DNA from: Alistipes senegalensis | Lineage (GTDB): Bacteria; Pseudomonadota; Gammaproteobacteria; Burkholderiales; Burkholderiaceae_D | Direction: 5' to 3' | Assembly (NCBI GenBank): GCA_023664945.1 | Contig: JAMPER010000002.1 | Span: forward strand, 27,999 to 91,998 | Length of the DNA: 64,000 bases | Shown here: positions 1 to 8,866 of the stretch, in pieces | How positions within the stretch are numbered: position 1 is the stretch's first letter | Layout of the letters: each line of letters opens with the position of its first letter | Position numbers and translations under genes: made by a program | The notes under the pieces: model-generated | Databases searched by the model: none | What the model was told of the DNA's origin: nothing | Seen by the model: the letters and a program-made list of their open reading frames with translations, nothing else

Positions 1-1
1 T

Positions 2-1834
2 GACCGGCCTATCCGCCCGCTTTTCCCGGATGGCTATTTCAATGAGGTGCAGGTTATTATCCATGTGTTGTCTGTCAATCCTGAAATTGATCCGGATATT
101 CCTGCCATGATCGGCGCTTCTGCCGCCTTGTGCGTTTCGGGTATTCCTTTTAACGGCCCGCTGGGGGCGGCCCGTGTCGGTTATGTGGACGGGCAGTATG
201 TGCTGAATCCGACAGCTTCCCAGCTGGCGGTTTCAAAGATGGATCTGGTAGTGGCCGGTACTGAACGGGCTGTGCTGATGGTGGAATCCGATGCGCAGGA
301 GCTTTCGGAAGATGTCATGCTGGGTGGTGTGGTGTACGGCCATGAGCAGATGCAGGCTGTCATCAATGCCATTGACGAGCTGGTTAGGGATGGCGGCAAG
401 CCGGAAGTGGAATGGGAGCCGCCTGCCAGCAAGGAAACGCTGGTGGCTGACGTGACCCGGCTTGCCGAGCCGCTTTTGCGGGAAGCCTACAGTATCCGCC
501 AGAAGCAGGCGCGTACCAGCAAGCTGCGCCAGGCTGCGGAGGCTGTCAATGTGGCGCTGGCTGCCGAGGCTGCGGCCAAAGGCGAGGAAGCACCGGATGC
601 GGTAGAGGTAGGCAATATTCTGTTTGAGCTGGAAGCCCGTATTGTCCGCTCGCAGATTCTGGATGGCGAGCCGCGCATTGACGGGCGGGATACCCGAACA
701 GTCCGCCCGATTTCGATTCGTACGAGCGTGTTGCCGAGGACGCACGGTTCCGCGCTCTTTACGCGGGGTGAAACGCAGGCGCTGGTTGTGGCTACGCTGG
801 GGACGGCTCGCGACAACCAGAAGATTGACGCGCTGATGGGCGAATACAGCGATGCTTTCATGATGCACTACAATATGCCGCCTTTTGCCACAGGGGAAAC
901 CGGCCGCGTCGGGACGCCGAAACGGCGTGAAATCGGCCATGGCCGCCTGGCCAAACGGGGGCTGGCCGCTGTGTTGCCCTCGCAGGATGAGTTCAGTTAT
1001 TCCATCCGGCTGGTATCGGAAATTACCGAATCCAACGGTTCTTCTTCCATGGCTTCTGTTTGCGGCGGCAGCCTGGCGCTTATGGATGCCGGTGTGCCGA
1101 TTAAAAAACATGTTGCCGGGATTGCCATGGGGTTAATCAAGGAAGGCGGCAAGTTTGCCGTTTTGACTGATATTCTGGGGGATGAGGATCACCTGGGCGA
1201 TATGGATTTCAAGGTGGCCGGTACGGCCGACGGGATTACGGCGCTGCAGATGGATATCAAGATCCAGGGGATTACCAAGGAAATTATGCAGGTGGCGCTG
1301 GCCCAGGCCAAGGAAGGCCGGATGCATATCCTGGCCAAGATGCAGCAGGCTATGCCGGAGTTCAAGACAGAGTTGTCCGACTTTGCGCCGCGCCTGATTA
1401 CGCTTAAGATTCATCCGGAAAAGATCCGGGATGTGATTGGCAAGGGCGGCGCGGTTATTCGTGCGCTGACAGAGGAAACCGGCACCCAGATTGATATCAG
1501 CGATGAAGGGGTGGTTACCATTGCTTCGGTGGATGCCGCAGCAGGCCAGGAAGCCAAGCGCCGTATTGAGGAGCTGACTGCTTCGGTGGAAGTCGGCAAG
1601 ATTTATGAAGGGACGGTGCTGAAACTTCTGGATTTCGGCGCGATTGTTCAGGTCTTGCCAGGCAAGGACGGCCTTTTGCATATCAGCCAGATTGCCACGG
1701 AGCGGGTCAATGCGGTATCGGATTACCTGAAGGAAGGGCAGCAGGTTCGGGTGAAAGTGATTGAGACGGACGAGCGCGGCCGCATCAAGCTTTCCATGAA
1801 AGCGGCGGCAGCTGAAGAGACTGCTTCTGCCTGA
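2..1834 (+). CDS. pnp: Polyribonucleotide nucleotidyltransferase (PNPase), 5'-truncated by window edge
   Basis: Phosphorolytic 3'-5' exoribonuclease that degrades mRNA as a homotrimer and can join the degradosome. The frame is open from base 2, where it reads [18 protein letters not shown], the usual PNPase text just after the N-terminus, so roughly the first 90-100 residues lie outside the window. What remains contains the end of the first RNase PH domain, the linker helical domain, the second RNase PH domain (from about base 680), a KH domain with the GKGG loop near base 1440, and a C-terminal S1 domain (about 1590-1800) ending in an Ala/Glu-rich tail. A strong hairpin terminator follows. 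Identification is secure; only the 5' end is missing. Confidence 0.97.
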   Translation, partial: DRPIRPLFPDGYFNEVQVIIHVLSVNPEIDPDIPAMIGASAALCVSGIPFNGPLGAARVGYVDGQYVLNPTASQLAVSKMDLVVAGTERAVLMVESDAQELSEDVMLGGVVYGHEQMQAVINAIDELVRDGGKPEVEWEPPASKETLVADVTRLAEPLLREAYSIRQKQARTSKLRQAAEAVNVALAAEAAAKGEEAPDAVEVGNILFELEARIVRSQILDGEPRIDGRDTRTVRPISIRTSVLPRTHGSALFTRGETQALVVATLGTARDNQKIDALMGEYSDAFMMHYNMPPFATGETGRVGTPKRREIGHGRLAKRGLAAVLPSQDEFSYSIRLVSEITESNGSSSMASVCGGSLALMDAGVPIKKHVAGIAMGLIKEGGKFAVLTDILGDEDHLGDMDFKVAGTADGITALQMDIKIQGITKEIMQVALAQAKEGRMHILAKMQQAMPEFKTELSDFAPRLITLKIHPEKIRDVIGKGGAVIRALTEETGTQIDISDEGVVTIASVDAAAGQEAKRRIEELTASVEVGKIYEGTVLKLLDFGAIVQVLPGKDGLLHISQIATERVNAVSDYLKEGQQVRVKVIETDERGRIKLSMKAAAAEETASA

Positions 1835-1847
1835 CGGCAGCCGGCGG

Positions 1848-1883
1848 GCTTCCCGCTTGAAGCGGGAAGCTTTGCTGTTTTTT
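1848..1883 (+). terminator. Rho-independent terminator after pnp
   Basis: A perfect 10-bp stem (1848-1857 pairing with 1861-1870, loop TGA) is followed by a T-rich tract to 1883. It begins 14 bases after the pnp stop and separates pnp from the next gene. Confidence 0.85.
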
Positions 1884-1997
1884 GAAGGATAGCGCTTGAA
1901 GATGTGAGGGGAAAATCATTGTTTATGCCGTGTTTTTCCTGTTATCGGTAGTGTTTTGCTGTTTTTCCGGCGTTGTCCCGGTTTGTGAGGGTATGCC

Positions 1998-3002
1998 ATG
2001 AAAGCCATTGAAATTGTCCAGTCAGGCCAGGCAGGTGATGCCGGGCTTCTTCAGGTGACAGACCTGCCTGTTCCGGTTCCACGTGCGGGAGAGGTTTTGA
2101 TTAAAGTGGTTGCTGCCGGAATCAACCGGCCTGACGTGTTGCAGCGGCGGGGGCATTACAAGGTGCCGGCGGGCGCTTCTCCTGTGCCCGGCCTGGAGGT
2201 GGCCGGCATTATTGTGGGAGGGGAACCGGAAAGCGGCGGTTTCAGGATGGGCGAGAAGGTTTGTGCGCTTCTCCAGGGCGGCGGTTATGCCGAATACTGT
2301 ACTGCGCCTGTATCGCAATGCCTGCCTGTTCCGGCGGGGTTTTCTTTTGTTGAGGCGGCTTCCCTGCCCGAGACTTTTTTTACGGTATGGAGCAATGTTT
2401 TTGACCGGGCGGCTATCCGGCCGGGGGAAACCTTTCTGGTGCAGGGCGGGACTTCCGGTATTGGCGTGGCGGCTATCCAGATGGCAGCGGCGAAAGGGCA
2501 CAGGGTGTTTGCCACTGCCCGTACACCCGAAAAATGCCGGGCCTGCGAGCAGCTTGGCGCGGTGCGCGGCATCAATTATCTGACGGAGGATTTTGTTGAA
2601 ATTATCCGGCAGGAAACGGCTGGCCGTGGTGTGGATGTGGTTCTGGATATCATGGGGGCGATGTATCTCCAGCGGGAGCTGGATTGCATGGCCGAGGATG
2701 GCCGGCTGGTGATGATTGCCCACCTGGGCGGCCGCAAGGGGACGCTGGATTTCGGCCAGCTTTTGCATAAGCGGCTGACGGTGACGGGGTCGACTTTGCG
2801 TCCCCGTTCGCCTGCTTTTAAGGGGGAAATTGCGAAAAACCTGAAGACGCATGTCTGGCCGCTTCTGGAATCGGGCCGTATTCATGCGGTGGTCAACCGT
2901 GTTTTTCCGCTTGACAGGGCCATGCAGGCGCATGAGCTGATGGAATCCGGCAACCATATCGGCAAGATTGTGCTTCAGGTTGCCGAAGAGGAAAGCGCTT
3001 AA
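1998..3002 (+). CDS. NAD(P)H:quinone oxidoreductase, zinc-independent MDR family (PIG3-like)
   Basis: Medium-chain dehydrogenase/reductase of the quinone-reductase subgroup, predicted to reduce quinones with NADPH in the cytoplasm. The GroES-like N-terminal half carries GINRPDVLQRRGHY, typical of the PIG3/QOR branch. The Rossmann half carries the dinucleotide motif region VQGGTSGIGVAAIQMA (around residues 148-163). The cysteine/histidine zinc ligands of alcohol dehydrogenases are not evident. At 334 residues the length is normal. The ATG at 1998 is preceded by GTGAGGG six bases upstream. In many betaproteobacteria a gene of this family directly follows pnp, as here, although a terminator lies between. 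The physiological substrate is unknown. Confidence 0.88.
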   Translation: MKAIEIVQSGQAGDAGLLQVTDLPVPVPRAGEVLIKVVAAGINRPDVLQRRGHYKVPAGASPVPGLEVAGIIVGGEPESGGFRMGEKVCALLQGGGYAEYCTAPVSQCLPVPAGFSFVEAASLPETFFTVWSNVFDRAAIRPGETFLVQGGTSGIGVAAIQMAAAKGHRVFATARTPEKCRACEQLGAVRGINYLTEDFVEIIRQETAGRGVDVVLDIMGAMYLQRELDCMAEDGRLVMIAHLGGRKGTLDFGQLLHKRLTVTGSTLRPRSPAFKGEIAKNLKTHVWPLLESGRIHAVVNRVFPLDRAMQAHELMESGNHIGKIVLQVAEEESA

Positions 3003-3041
3003 CGGCAGGCGGAAAAATGCCCGGCCTGGTGGCACGGGCCG

Positions 3042-3773
3042 TTAGCGTTTCCGGAAAATGAGGTCCCAGACGCCGTGGCCAAGCCGCCGGCCGCGTTTTT
3101 CAAATTTGGTTTCCGGGCGGTAGGCCGGACGGGGGGCATAGCCTGCCGCTGTATTGGCCAAAAGGGGTTCTGCCGTCAGCACTTCCAGCATTTGTTCCGC
3201 ATAGGGTTCCCAGTCGGTTGCGCAGTGAAGGTAGCCGCCGGGTTTCAGGCGGCCTGCAAGCTGCCTGACAAAGGGCGCCTGGATCAGGCGCCTTTTATTA
3301 TGGCGCGCCTTGTGCCAGGGATCGGGGAAGAAGACATGGATGCCGGAGAGGGTGTTTTCCGGGATCATGTGGGTAATCACTTCCACGGCATCATACCGGA
3401 TGATACGGACATGGCGAAGCTGCTGTGCTTCAATCAGCTTGAGCAGGCTGCCTACGCCGGGCGCATGGACTTCGATGCCCAGGAAGTTTTTTTCCGGCAT
3501 CATTTCGGCAATTTTGGCGGTGGTATCGCCCATGCCGAAACCGATTTCCAGGATGGTTTCTGCCTCGCGGCCGAATGCTTTGGCCAGATCCAGCGGCGCT
3601 TTTTCAAAGGGGATGCCGTACAGCGGGGTCAATTCACAGAGCGCACGTTCCTGCGCAGGGGAAAGCCGCCCGGCACGGATAACGAAGCTGCGGATGCGTT
3701 TTTCCGACGGATCATATAAAAGCGGTTTTTCCGGCTTCTTGGCCGGGATGGTTTCAGGCAGGCTGTCAGGCAT
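3042..3773 (-). CDS. trmB: tRNA (guanine-N7-)-methyltransferase
   Basis: SAM-dependent enzyme that makes m7G46 in the variable loop of tRNAs. The 243-residue product has the class I methyltransferase motif [13 protein letters not shown], the motif [16 protein letters not shown] that is diagnostic of TrmB, and the late [11 protein letters not shown] segment. The reading frame runs further upstream without a stop, but that extension passes straight through the tRNA-Gly gene. The start is therefore the ATG at 3773 ([13 protein letters not shown]). It lies 39 bases downstream of the tRNA on the same strand, so the enzyme may be co-transcribed with a tRNA; that link is an inference. Confidence 0.93.
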   Translation of the reverse strand: MPDSLPETIPAKKPEKPLLYDPSEKRIRSFVIRAGRLSPAQERALCELTPLYGIPFEKAPLDLAKAFGREAETILEIGFGMGDTTAKIAEMMPEKNFLGIEVHAPGVGSLLKLIEAQQLRHVRIIRYDAVEVITHMIPENTLSGIHVFFPDPWHKARHNKRRLIQAPFVRQLAGRLKPGGYLHCATDWEPYAEQMLEVLTAEPLLANTAAGYAPRPAYRPETKFEKRGRRLGHGVWDLIFRKR

Positions 3774-3812
3774 AAAACAGGCAGGCGGCAATGTGTGGAA
3801 GAAGGAGGGGAA

Positions 3813-3886
3813 TGGAGCGGGCGAAGGGAATCGAACCCTCGTCGTAAGCTTGGGAAGCTTCTGCTCTACCATTGAGCTACGCCCGC
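3813..3886 (-). tRNA. tRNA-Gly, anticodon CCC
   Basis: 74-nt cloverleaf including an encoded CCA (complement at 3813-3815). The acceptor stem GCGGGCG/CGCCCGC is perfect, the D-arm is GCUC/GAGC, the anticodon loop is UUCCCAA, and the T-arm GAGGG/CCCUU carries loop UUCGAUU. The sequence is close to E. coli glyU, as remembered. In this fold the top pair of the anticodon stem would be G27-A43, a mismatch. Confidence 0.95.
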
Positions 3887-3926
3887 GTATTTCGACATTA
3901 TAAGCGCAAGGCGGCATTTAGTCGAT

Positions 3927-3957
3927 AAAAAAGGGGGACTGCCTGGGCAAGTCCCCC
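3927..3957 (-). terminator. Rho-independent terminator of the porin gene
   Basis: On the minus strand an 8-bp perfect stem (GGGGGACT/AGTCCCCC as seen on +, 3933-3940 with 3950-3957) is followed by a run of six T. It sits 21 bases past the porin stop codon. Confidence 0.88.
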
Positions 3958-3978
3958 GGGTTTTGCCGTTTTTTCAGC

Positions 3979-5046
3979 CTAGAAGTTGTGCGTCATGCCG
4001 ATCTGGATACCGGTGACGGATTCTCTGGCTGTGCCGTTGTTGTTATAGACACTGCCTACTTCTTCGTTGTCGCTGTCGGTGTAGGAAAGTACGCCGTAAA
4101 TCGCAGTGCGTTTGGAGAGGTTATAGGTGTAACCGATAGCGTATTTATTGACGTCGCCGTCTTTGCCATCGTGCCAGTTGTCAATGCTGGCGCGGTTATA
4201 GGCGAGCTGGAAGGTGCCCGGGCCAATATCGCAGGTCAGTCCCACCATCCATTCCTGCTGGTCCATTGCTGAAAAGAAATCAGCATCATCACCTGTCCGC
4301 AAGGAGAGTTTTTGTTCCTTGAATTTGCTGGTTTGCCAGCCTGCCGTAATTCTTGCCGGGCCAAAGGCATAGCCGCCGCCAATGTTGAAGACCCAGGAAT
4401 CATTGGAGTCGGCCAGGCGGGCATAGTTGGCCATTAAGGCCAGCGGGCCGTTGTCGTAGTGCAGGGAGCCGGCGAAGCCGTAATTGGTTTTGTCTTCTTC
4501 ACGGGAAAGATTATGGTCGTCTTCTGACAGGGTGAAGCTGGCAGATACGCCGAAGCCCTTGTATTCCGGGCTGTCGTAGCGGACGGTGTTGCTGATTTGC
4601 TCGGAATGGAGACGGTTGTACAGGGCAAGCGAAGCGCCGGTTGAACCTTGTTCAAACGGGTCCAGGGTAGAGAAATATTCAAATGAGATTTCCGAAATAC
4701 GTCCAAAGCGGACTTTACCCCAGTCGCTTTCCAGTCCCAGGTTGGCCGCACCCAGCCAGTCGGCTGTTTCCTGTTCTTTTAAGCGGTCGCCCATGTAGGT
4801 TTCCAGGGCTGTGCCGTCATTTAATGCAAATTGTTTTTCCAGCTCGAAAGTTGCCTTCAGTCCGCCCCCCAGGTCTTCGTATCCCCGAAAACCGATCAGG
4901 TTGGTGGCGTTTTCGCCCATGCGGGTGTCGCTGCCGGTTTCTTTGATATAGCCGGTATCAACGGTGCCATAAATCTGGATGTGGCTTTGTGCCTGGGCTG
5001 CGCCTGCCATAGCGCCCAGCACAGCCAGAACCAATATTTTTTTCAT
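3979..5046 (-). CDS. Outer-membrane general porin (Gram-negative porin, Burkholderiales type)
   Basis: 355-residue trimeric 16-strand beta-barrel porin for diffusion of small hydrophilic solutes through the outer membrane. The signal peptide MKKILVLAVLGAMAGAAQAQ is followed by the mature start SHIQIYGTVDTGYIKE, as in the OmpC/Porin_4 family. The barrel contains DLGGGLKATFELEKQF and WLGAANLGLESDWGKVRFGR, and the chain ends in the C-terminal aromatic signature (THNF) used for BAM recognition. A longer frame exists, but the ATG at 5046 starts the signal peptide. It is a single-gene unit with its own terminator. A paralogue lies at 53898-54995. Confidence 0.92.
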   Translation of the reverse strand: MKKILVLAVLGAMAGAAQAQSHIQIYGTVDTGYIKETGSDTRMGENATNLIGFRGYEDLGGGLKATFELEKQFALNDGTALETYMGDRLKEQETADWLGAANLGLESDWGKVRFGRISEISFEYFSTLDPFEQGSTGASLALYNRLHSEQISNTVRYDSPEYKGFGVSASFTLSEDDHNLSREEDKTNYGFAGSLHYDNGPLALMANYARLADSNDSWVFNIGGGYAFGPARITAGWQTSKFKEQKLSLRTGDDADFFSAMDQQEWMVGLTCDIGPGTFQLAYNRASIDNWHDGKDGDVNKYAIGYTYNLSKRTAIYGVLSYTDSDNEEVGSVYNNNGTARESVTGIQIGMTHNF

Positions 5047-5152
5047 AATCAAAATCCAGTTAATAAATTGGTGAAAGAATGCTGAGTTGATTCGGTTCAA
5101 ACAGCTGCCTGACATATTACCGTGCTGTTCCATAAATGCAAATAAGAATTGC

Positions 5153-5180
5153 TCTTTTTTACAAAATGCTGTAAAAAAGA
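5153..5180. repeat. Perfect 11-bp inverted repeat upstream of the porin gene
   Basis: Arms TCTTTTTTACA (5153-5163) and TGTAAAAAAGA (5170-5180) are exact reverse complements around a 6-base spacer. A second small dyad, GACA...TGTC, follows at 5179-5192. The element lies about 107 bases upstream of the porin start and 60 bases past the GGDEF-EAL stop on the same strand. It could be an AT-rich terminator-like hairpin for the sensor gene or an operator for the porin. Confidence 0.55.
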
Positions 5181-5239
5181 CACATTTTTGTCAGTGTTGC
5201 TGCGGTCGAGAGTTTTACGATGAGAGCGGGTTTGTTTGT

Positions 5240-7654
5240 TTATTCTTGTGGGCAGCGGTTTTTTACGTAGAATTCGGCAAACTGGCCGGCGGTCAGCGGT
5301 TTGCTGAACCAGTAACCCTGAATGATATGGCAGCCCATTTCCATGAGCATGTTGTACTGACCCGGCGTTTCAATGCCTTCGGCAATGACCTGGTAATTGA
5401 GGCCCTGCGCCATGCTGATGATGGCATTGATGATGGCGCGGTTGCTGGTGTTGCTTTCCATATCTCTGACGAAGGCCTGGTCTATTTTGATGGTGTCGAT
5501 CGGGAATTTTTGCAGGTAGGCCAGGCTTGAGTATCCGGTGCCGAAATCATCCAGGCTGACTTTGGAACCCATTTTTTTCAATTTATGGATGATGTTCTGG
5601 CTTTGGGTAATGTTTTTCATCAGGATGGATTCGGTCAGTTCCAGATCCAGCATGTCAGGAGAGATGTCATGACATGCAATGGTGCGCTGGATGAGTTCGG
5701 GGAGGTCATCCTGGAACTGGATGGCGGAAAGGTTGACAGCAACGGAAGGGGATCTGCCGAAGTTTTTGCGCCATTCTCCTGCCTGCCGGCAAGCCTCGTT
5801 TAATATCCATTCGCCCAGGCGTTTGATGAAGCCGGAATGTTCTGCGATGGGGATAAAGGTTGCGGGCGAAATGATGCCGTGTACGGGATGGTTCCAGCGG
5901 ATGAGCGCCTCGCAACTGACGATGCCTTTTTTCGCATAGCAGTATTGGGGCTGATAAACGAGGAAGAACTCGTTGTTTTCAAGGGCGTGTTCCATATCGT
6001 TTTCCAGCGATTTGCGCATAAGCAGTTCGGTGGACATCTGGGAACGGTAGAAGGAATAGTTGTTGCGGCCGTTTTGCTTGACGAAATAAAGCGCGGTGTC
6101 GGCGTGGCGCATCAACAGGGAGGCGGTATCGCCATGATCGGGGAAAAGGACGATGCCGACGCTGACGGACAGCGTGAGCATAATTTTGTTCTGGAGGTAG
6201 AAGGGCTGCTGGCTGTTGACCATCAAAGCCTTGGCCAGTCCGGCGACATCATCCTGCGCGTGGGTATCGTCAAGCAGGATAATAAAGTCATCGCCGGCAT
6301 GGCGGATAATGATATCGGTTTCCCTGATGACGGATTTGATACGGCCGGAGAGCTGCTGCAATACCTCGTCGCCGATTTCATGGCCGAAGCTGTCGTTAAT
6401 ATCCTTAAAGAGGTCGATATCCATAAACAGGATGGCGAAGTTGGTATGGCGCAGTTTTGCCTGGCTGATTTTTTGGTCGATAAGCGGGATGAGCATGGAG
6501 CGGTTGTAGAAGCCGGTCAGCGCATCGCGGGAAATCAGCTGCCGGATATGCATTTGGTTCTGGGCGCGGCGGTAGCGGATGTAATAGTTCAGGCAGCAAC
6601 CTCCCAGGATGATGATGAATCCGGCCAGGAGCAGGAGGAAGAAATAGACGATGGTTTGCTGGATGGTTTCCTGCTGTGACGGTCTTTTGAAGGTTGTCAT
6701 CAGCGTGAGGTCGGGGTTTTTGAGCTGTGCTGCGAAGACGTAATAGGGTGTGTATTCCCCGTTGATCATGTAAAGGGAATCGGAGGAATCTGTTTTTTTG
6801 TGGAAGGAGAGTTCTTCAAATTTGGTTTTTTTGTAGCGCAGCTGGCGTTCTTCCGCGGAGAGTTTATAGACGGTGGAGTCCGGCAGGCGTTTGAGCAGGT
6901 ATGAGGGGTTTGATGCGTAGATGATGACGCCGTAGCGATCCACAAGAAGACCTGTGGTCTTGCTCAGCCACTGGTACAGGTAGGTCAGACTGATTTTGGC
7001 TGTCACGGCGCCGATAACCTGGTTATTAATCAGTATCGGCGAGGAAAAGTAAAGGCCTGGCTGGGGAATAAAGTAACCGCTTGAATACTCTACGGCAGAG
7101 CGGTTCCTGGATGTTTCACGGTAGTGCCCGTAAGGGCTGAAGTTTTTGCCGAGAATGCTTTGCTCGGTTCCGGCATTGCTGGCGGCAATGCAAAACCCAT
7201 GTTCTTCTGTTACCCAGAGTGCGCTGATTGTGCCAATTATTTCAACTGTTTTTTCCAGCATCCGGCTGTTTGCCCGCAATTCGGAGTGGCTGAGAATGTG
7301 CCTGATAATTTCTTTTTCAGGGCGCGTAATCATGTCTTTGCCGTGGTTGCGATGGCGCAGGATTGATTCCTGTATATCGACGTTCTGGCTTAAGATGGCG
7401 GGTATGGCCTGCATGAGGGAGAAGGCTTCGTTGATTCTTTTTTGCAGGTCATCGGTAGTGGTTTGAGCCAGTTCCTGCGTTTCGAGATAGGTTTGCTCGT
7501 TTTGCCAGGAGTGGTAGGCATCTGCGATGAGCCAGGATCCGGCGGCCCAGAAGAGGAGGAGGACGATGCCGGCAATGAGGATGGCGCGGATGGAGGGGTA
7601 GGAAGGGTACAGGCTGGAATCTTCCTGGATGTTTTGTGCTTGAAGGTTTGCCAT
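5240..7654 (-). CDS. Membrane-bound sensor with GGDEF and EAL domains (cyclic-di-GMP turnover)
   Basis: 804-residue inner-membrane protein predicted to sense a periplasmic signal and change c-di-GMP. Order: an N-terminal TM helix (about residues 25-48), a periplasmic Cache-like region (about 50-330), a second TM helix (about 336-360), a GGDEF domain (about 375-530) and an EAL domain (about 550-800). The GGDEF signature reads AGDDF (453-457) instead of GGDEF, so cyclase activity is uncertain. The phosphodiesterase side looks intact: EAL at 582-584, NLSAIQFQ, ELTESILMK, DDFGTGYSSLAYL, KIDQAFVRDM and AEGIETPGQ. It is therefore more likely a net c-di-GMP phosphodiesterase. With a flagellar cluster in the same window, motility/biofilm control is a natural role, but that is inference. 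Confidence 0.92.
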   Translation of the reverse strand: MANLQAQNIQEDSSLYPSYPSIRAILIAGIVLLLFWAAGSWLIADAYHSWQNEQTYLETQELAQTTTDDLQKRINEAFSLMQAIPAILSQNVDIQESILRHRNHGKDMITRPEKEIIRHILSHSELRANSRMLEKTVEIIGTISALWVTEEHGFCIAASNAGTEQSILGKNFSPYGHYRETSRNRSAVEYSSGYFIPQPGLYFSSPILINNQVIGAVTAKISLTYLYQWLSKTTGLLVDRYGVIIYASNPSYLLKRLPDSTVYKLSAEERQLRYKKTKFEELSFHKKTDSSDSLYMINGEYTPYYVFAAQLKNPDLTLMTTFKRPSQQETIQQTIVYFFLLLLAGFIIILGGCCLNYYIRYRRAQNQMHIRQLISRDALTGFYNRSMLIPLIDQKISQAKLRHTNFAILFMDIDLFKDINDSFGHEIGDEVLQQLSGRIKSVIRETDIIIRHAGDDFIILLDDTHAQDDVAGLAKALMVNSQQPFYLQNKIMLTLSVSVGIVLFPDHGDTASLLMRHADTALYFVKQNGRNNYSFYRSQMSTELLMRKSLENDMEHALENNEFFLVYQPQYCYAKKGIVSCEALIRWNHPVHGIISPATFIPIAEHSGFIKRLGEWILNEACRQAGEWRKNFGRSPSVAVNLSAIQFQDDLPELIQRTIACHDISPDMLDLELTESILMKNITQSQNIIHKLKKMGSKVSLDDFGTGYSSLAYLQKFPIDTIKIDQAFVRDMESNTSNRAIINAIISMAQGLNYQVIAEGIETPGQYNMLMEMGCHIIQGYWFSKPLTAGQFAEFYVKNRCPQE

Positions 7655-7802
7655 GGCACAACAAGAAAACGCAATAAAAGTACTTATTTATTGGGCAGCG
7701 GCATCAGCTGGAAAGGTGTTCATGTCCAAAACATTGCCAAAATAATAACACTTTTTTTTTTTTCTGCATAGTTTTGCTTTGCAGCAGGAAAAATTCCCGG
7801 AT

Positions 7803-7838
7803 AAAAATATCCCCGCCGCCCACATAGCACGGGGATAT
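7803..7838 (-). terminator. Rho-independent terminator of the 7875-8324 gene
   Basis: On the minus strand, a 9-bp stem (arms 7807-7815 and 7830-7838, 14-base loop) is followed by TTTTAT. It lies 37 bases past the stop codon of the unknown two-repeat protein. Confidence 0.7.
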
Positions 7839-7874
7839 GGACAAGGGTTCAGGATGGCAGGAACTCTTTGTTTT

Positions 7875-8324
7875 TCAGCTGCCTTGCTGAGGAAGGAACT
7901 CTGAAAGCGAGGCGGTAACCCGCGTTTTGACGGTCTCGTTAAGTTCCAGCATACCGGATATGGCCTGAAAGTCTGCCAGCATGGCCTGGGCCATTCCGTG
8001 ATCGGATTTTATGAGATGGCGTAAAAGCAGTGTCTGGATGATAGCACCGGCCATGATTTCGTTGGAGAGGATGCGAAACGGCTCGTTTTCCCGGTTGGTT
8101 TTTGGCATGCCTTCCAGTGTTTTTTTTACTTCTTCGCCTGCATCCGGCGGGATGGACAACATGCCGGACAGGACGCCAAATTCATGTGCCATTTCTTCAA
8201 TTGCGCCGGGGAATTTCCGGTTCAGGTAGCTTAGGATGAGCGTTTGCTTTAGGCTGGCGGACAGCATGGATTCCCAGACAGGCGCAAGCGCATTGGTTCC
8301 TTTTGGCTTATCTGCCTCACTCAT
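7875..8324 (-). CDS. Unknown cytoplasmic helical protein with two internal repeats
   Basis: I do not recognise this 149-residue protein. It has no signal peptide or TM helix and looks wholly alpha-helical. It contains an internal duplication: residues 22-70 (SASLKQTLILSYLNRKFPG..) align with residues 92-140 (AGAIIQTLLLRHLIKSDHG..). Shared positions include QTL.L..L, a central helix and SGML followed by an acidic turn and a last helix. The start ATG at 8324 has a good AAAGGAG ribosome-binding site. It is a monocistronic minus-strand gene with its own terminator, divergent from the rhodanese gene. Function unknown. Confidence 0.75.
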   Translation of the reverse strand: MSEADKPKGTNALAPVWESMLSASLKQTLILSYLNRKFPGAIEEMAHEFGVLSGMLSIPPDAGEEVKKTLEGMPKTNRENEPFRILSNEIMAGAIIQTLLLRHLIKSDHGMAQAMLADFQAISGMLELNETVKTRVTASLSEFLPQQGS

Positions 8325-8458
8325 GTTTTTCTCCTTTGGCTATTTTCCTGTTGGATAATCCGGCAATATAACATGAAGTGCCCTTGCCGGGAAAAGCTGT
8401 ATCCGCAGGCAGGCATCGGGCGTGGTAAAATAAACCGGTATTTTTTCCATGGTGCGAT

Positions 8459-8866
8459 ATGAAAACCGGTGTGGGATACAGACAGCTGCTTGATGAAGCG
8501 GAGAAGCATATTGTTTCGCTGGAAGCTGAGGAAGCGATTGCCAAATTGGGGGAGGAGAACGTCCGTTTTATTGACTTGCGGGATATTCGTGAAATTGAGC
8601 GGGAGGGCGTTATTCCCGGCGCTTTCCATTGCCCGCGGGGGATGCTTGAATTCTGGCTTGATCCGGAAAGCCCGTATCACAAGCCGGTTTTTTCGGGAAA
8701 ATATTCTTTTATTTTCTATTGTGCCGGCGGCTGGCGTTCCATTTTGGCAACCCGTACGGCACAGATAATGGGGCTGGCCCCTGTGGCGCATATCCGCGGC
8801 GGCTTTTTGGCATGGAAAGAAGCAGGCGGCCCGGTGGCAGACAAGATAGGCCATGATGTGTCATGA
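8459..8866 (+). CDS. Single-domain rhodanese-like sulfurtransferase
   Basis: 135-residue rhodanese-homology protein. The catalytic loop is CAGGWRS with nucleophile Cys88, and the fold markers VRFIDLRDIREIEREGVIPGAFHCPRG and HIRGGFLAWKEAGGP are in place. It has no signal peptide, so it is cytoplasmic. It would carry a persulfide on Cys88 and pass sulfur to an acceptor. The next + strand genes (9338-10986) are SufC/SufB-like iron-sulfur assembly proteins. A role as sulfur donor to that pair is tempting, but 470 bases separate them and the link is unproven. Confidence 0.85.
   Translation: MKTGVGYRQLLDEAEKHIVSLEAEEAIAKLGEENVRFIDLRDIREIEREGVIPGAFHCPRGMLEFWLDPESPYHKPVFSGKYSFIFYCAGGWRSILATRTAQIMGLAPVAHIRGGFLAWKEAGGPVADKIGHDVS

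Noticed and set aside
233-1681. Long minus-strand open frames inside pnp (and similar long antisense frames in glg, pyc and acnA genes)
   Set aside because: They are shadows of strongly coding plus-strand genes: His/Arg/Pro-rich, no ribosome-binding sites, no family motifs.
3774-3917. N-terminal extension of the trmB frame (48 extra codons)
   Set aside because: It reads straight through the tRNA-Gly gene; the ATG at 3773 gives a normal TrmB N-terminus.
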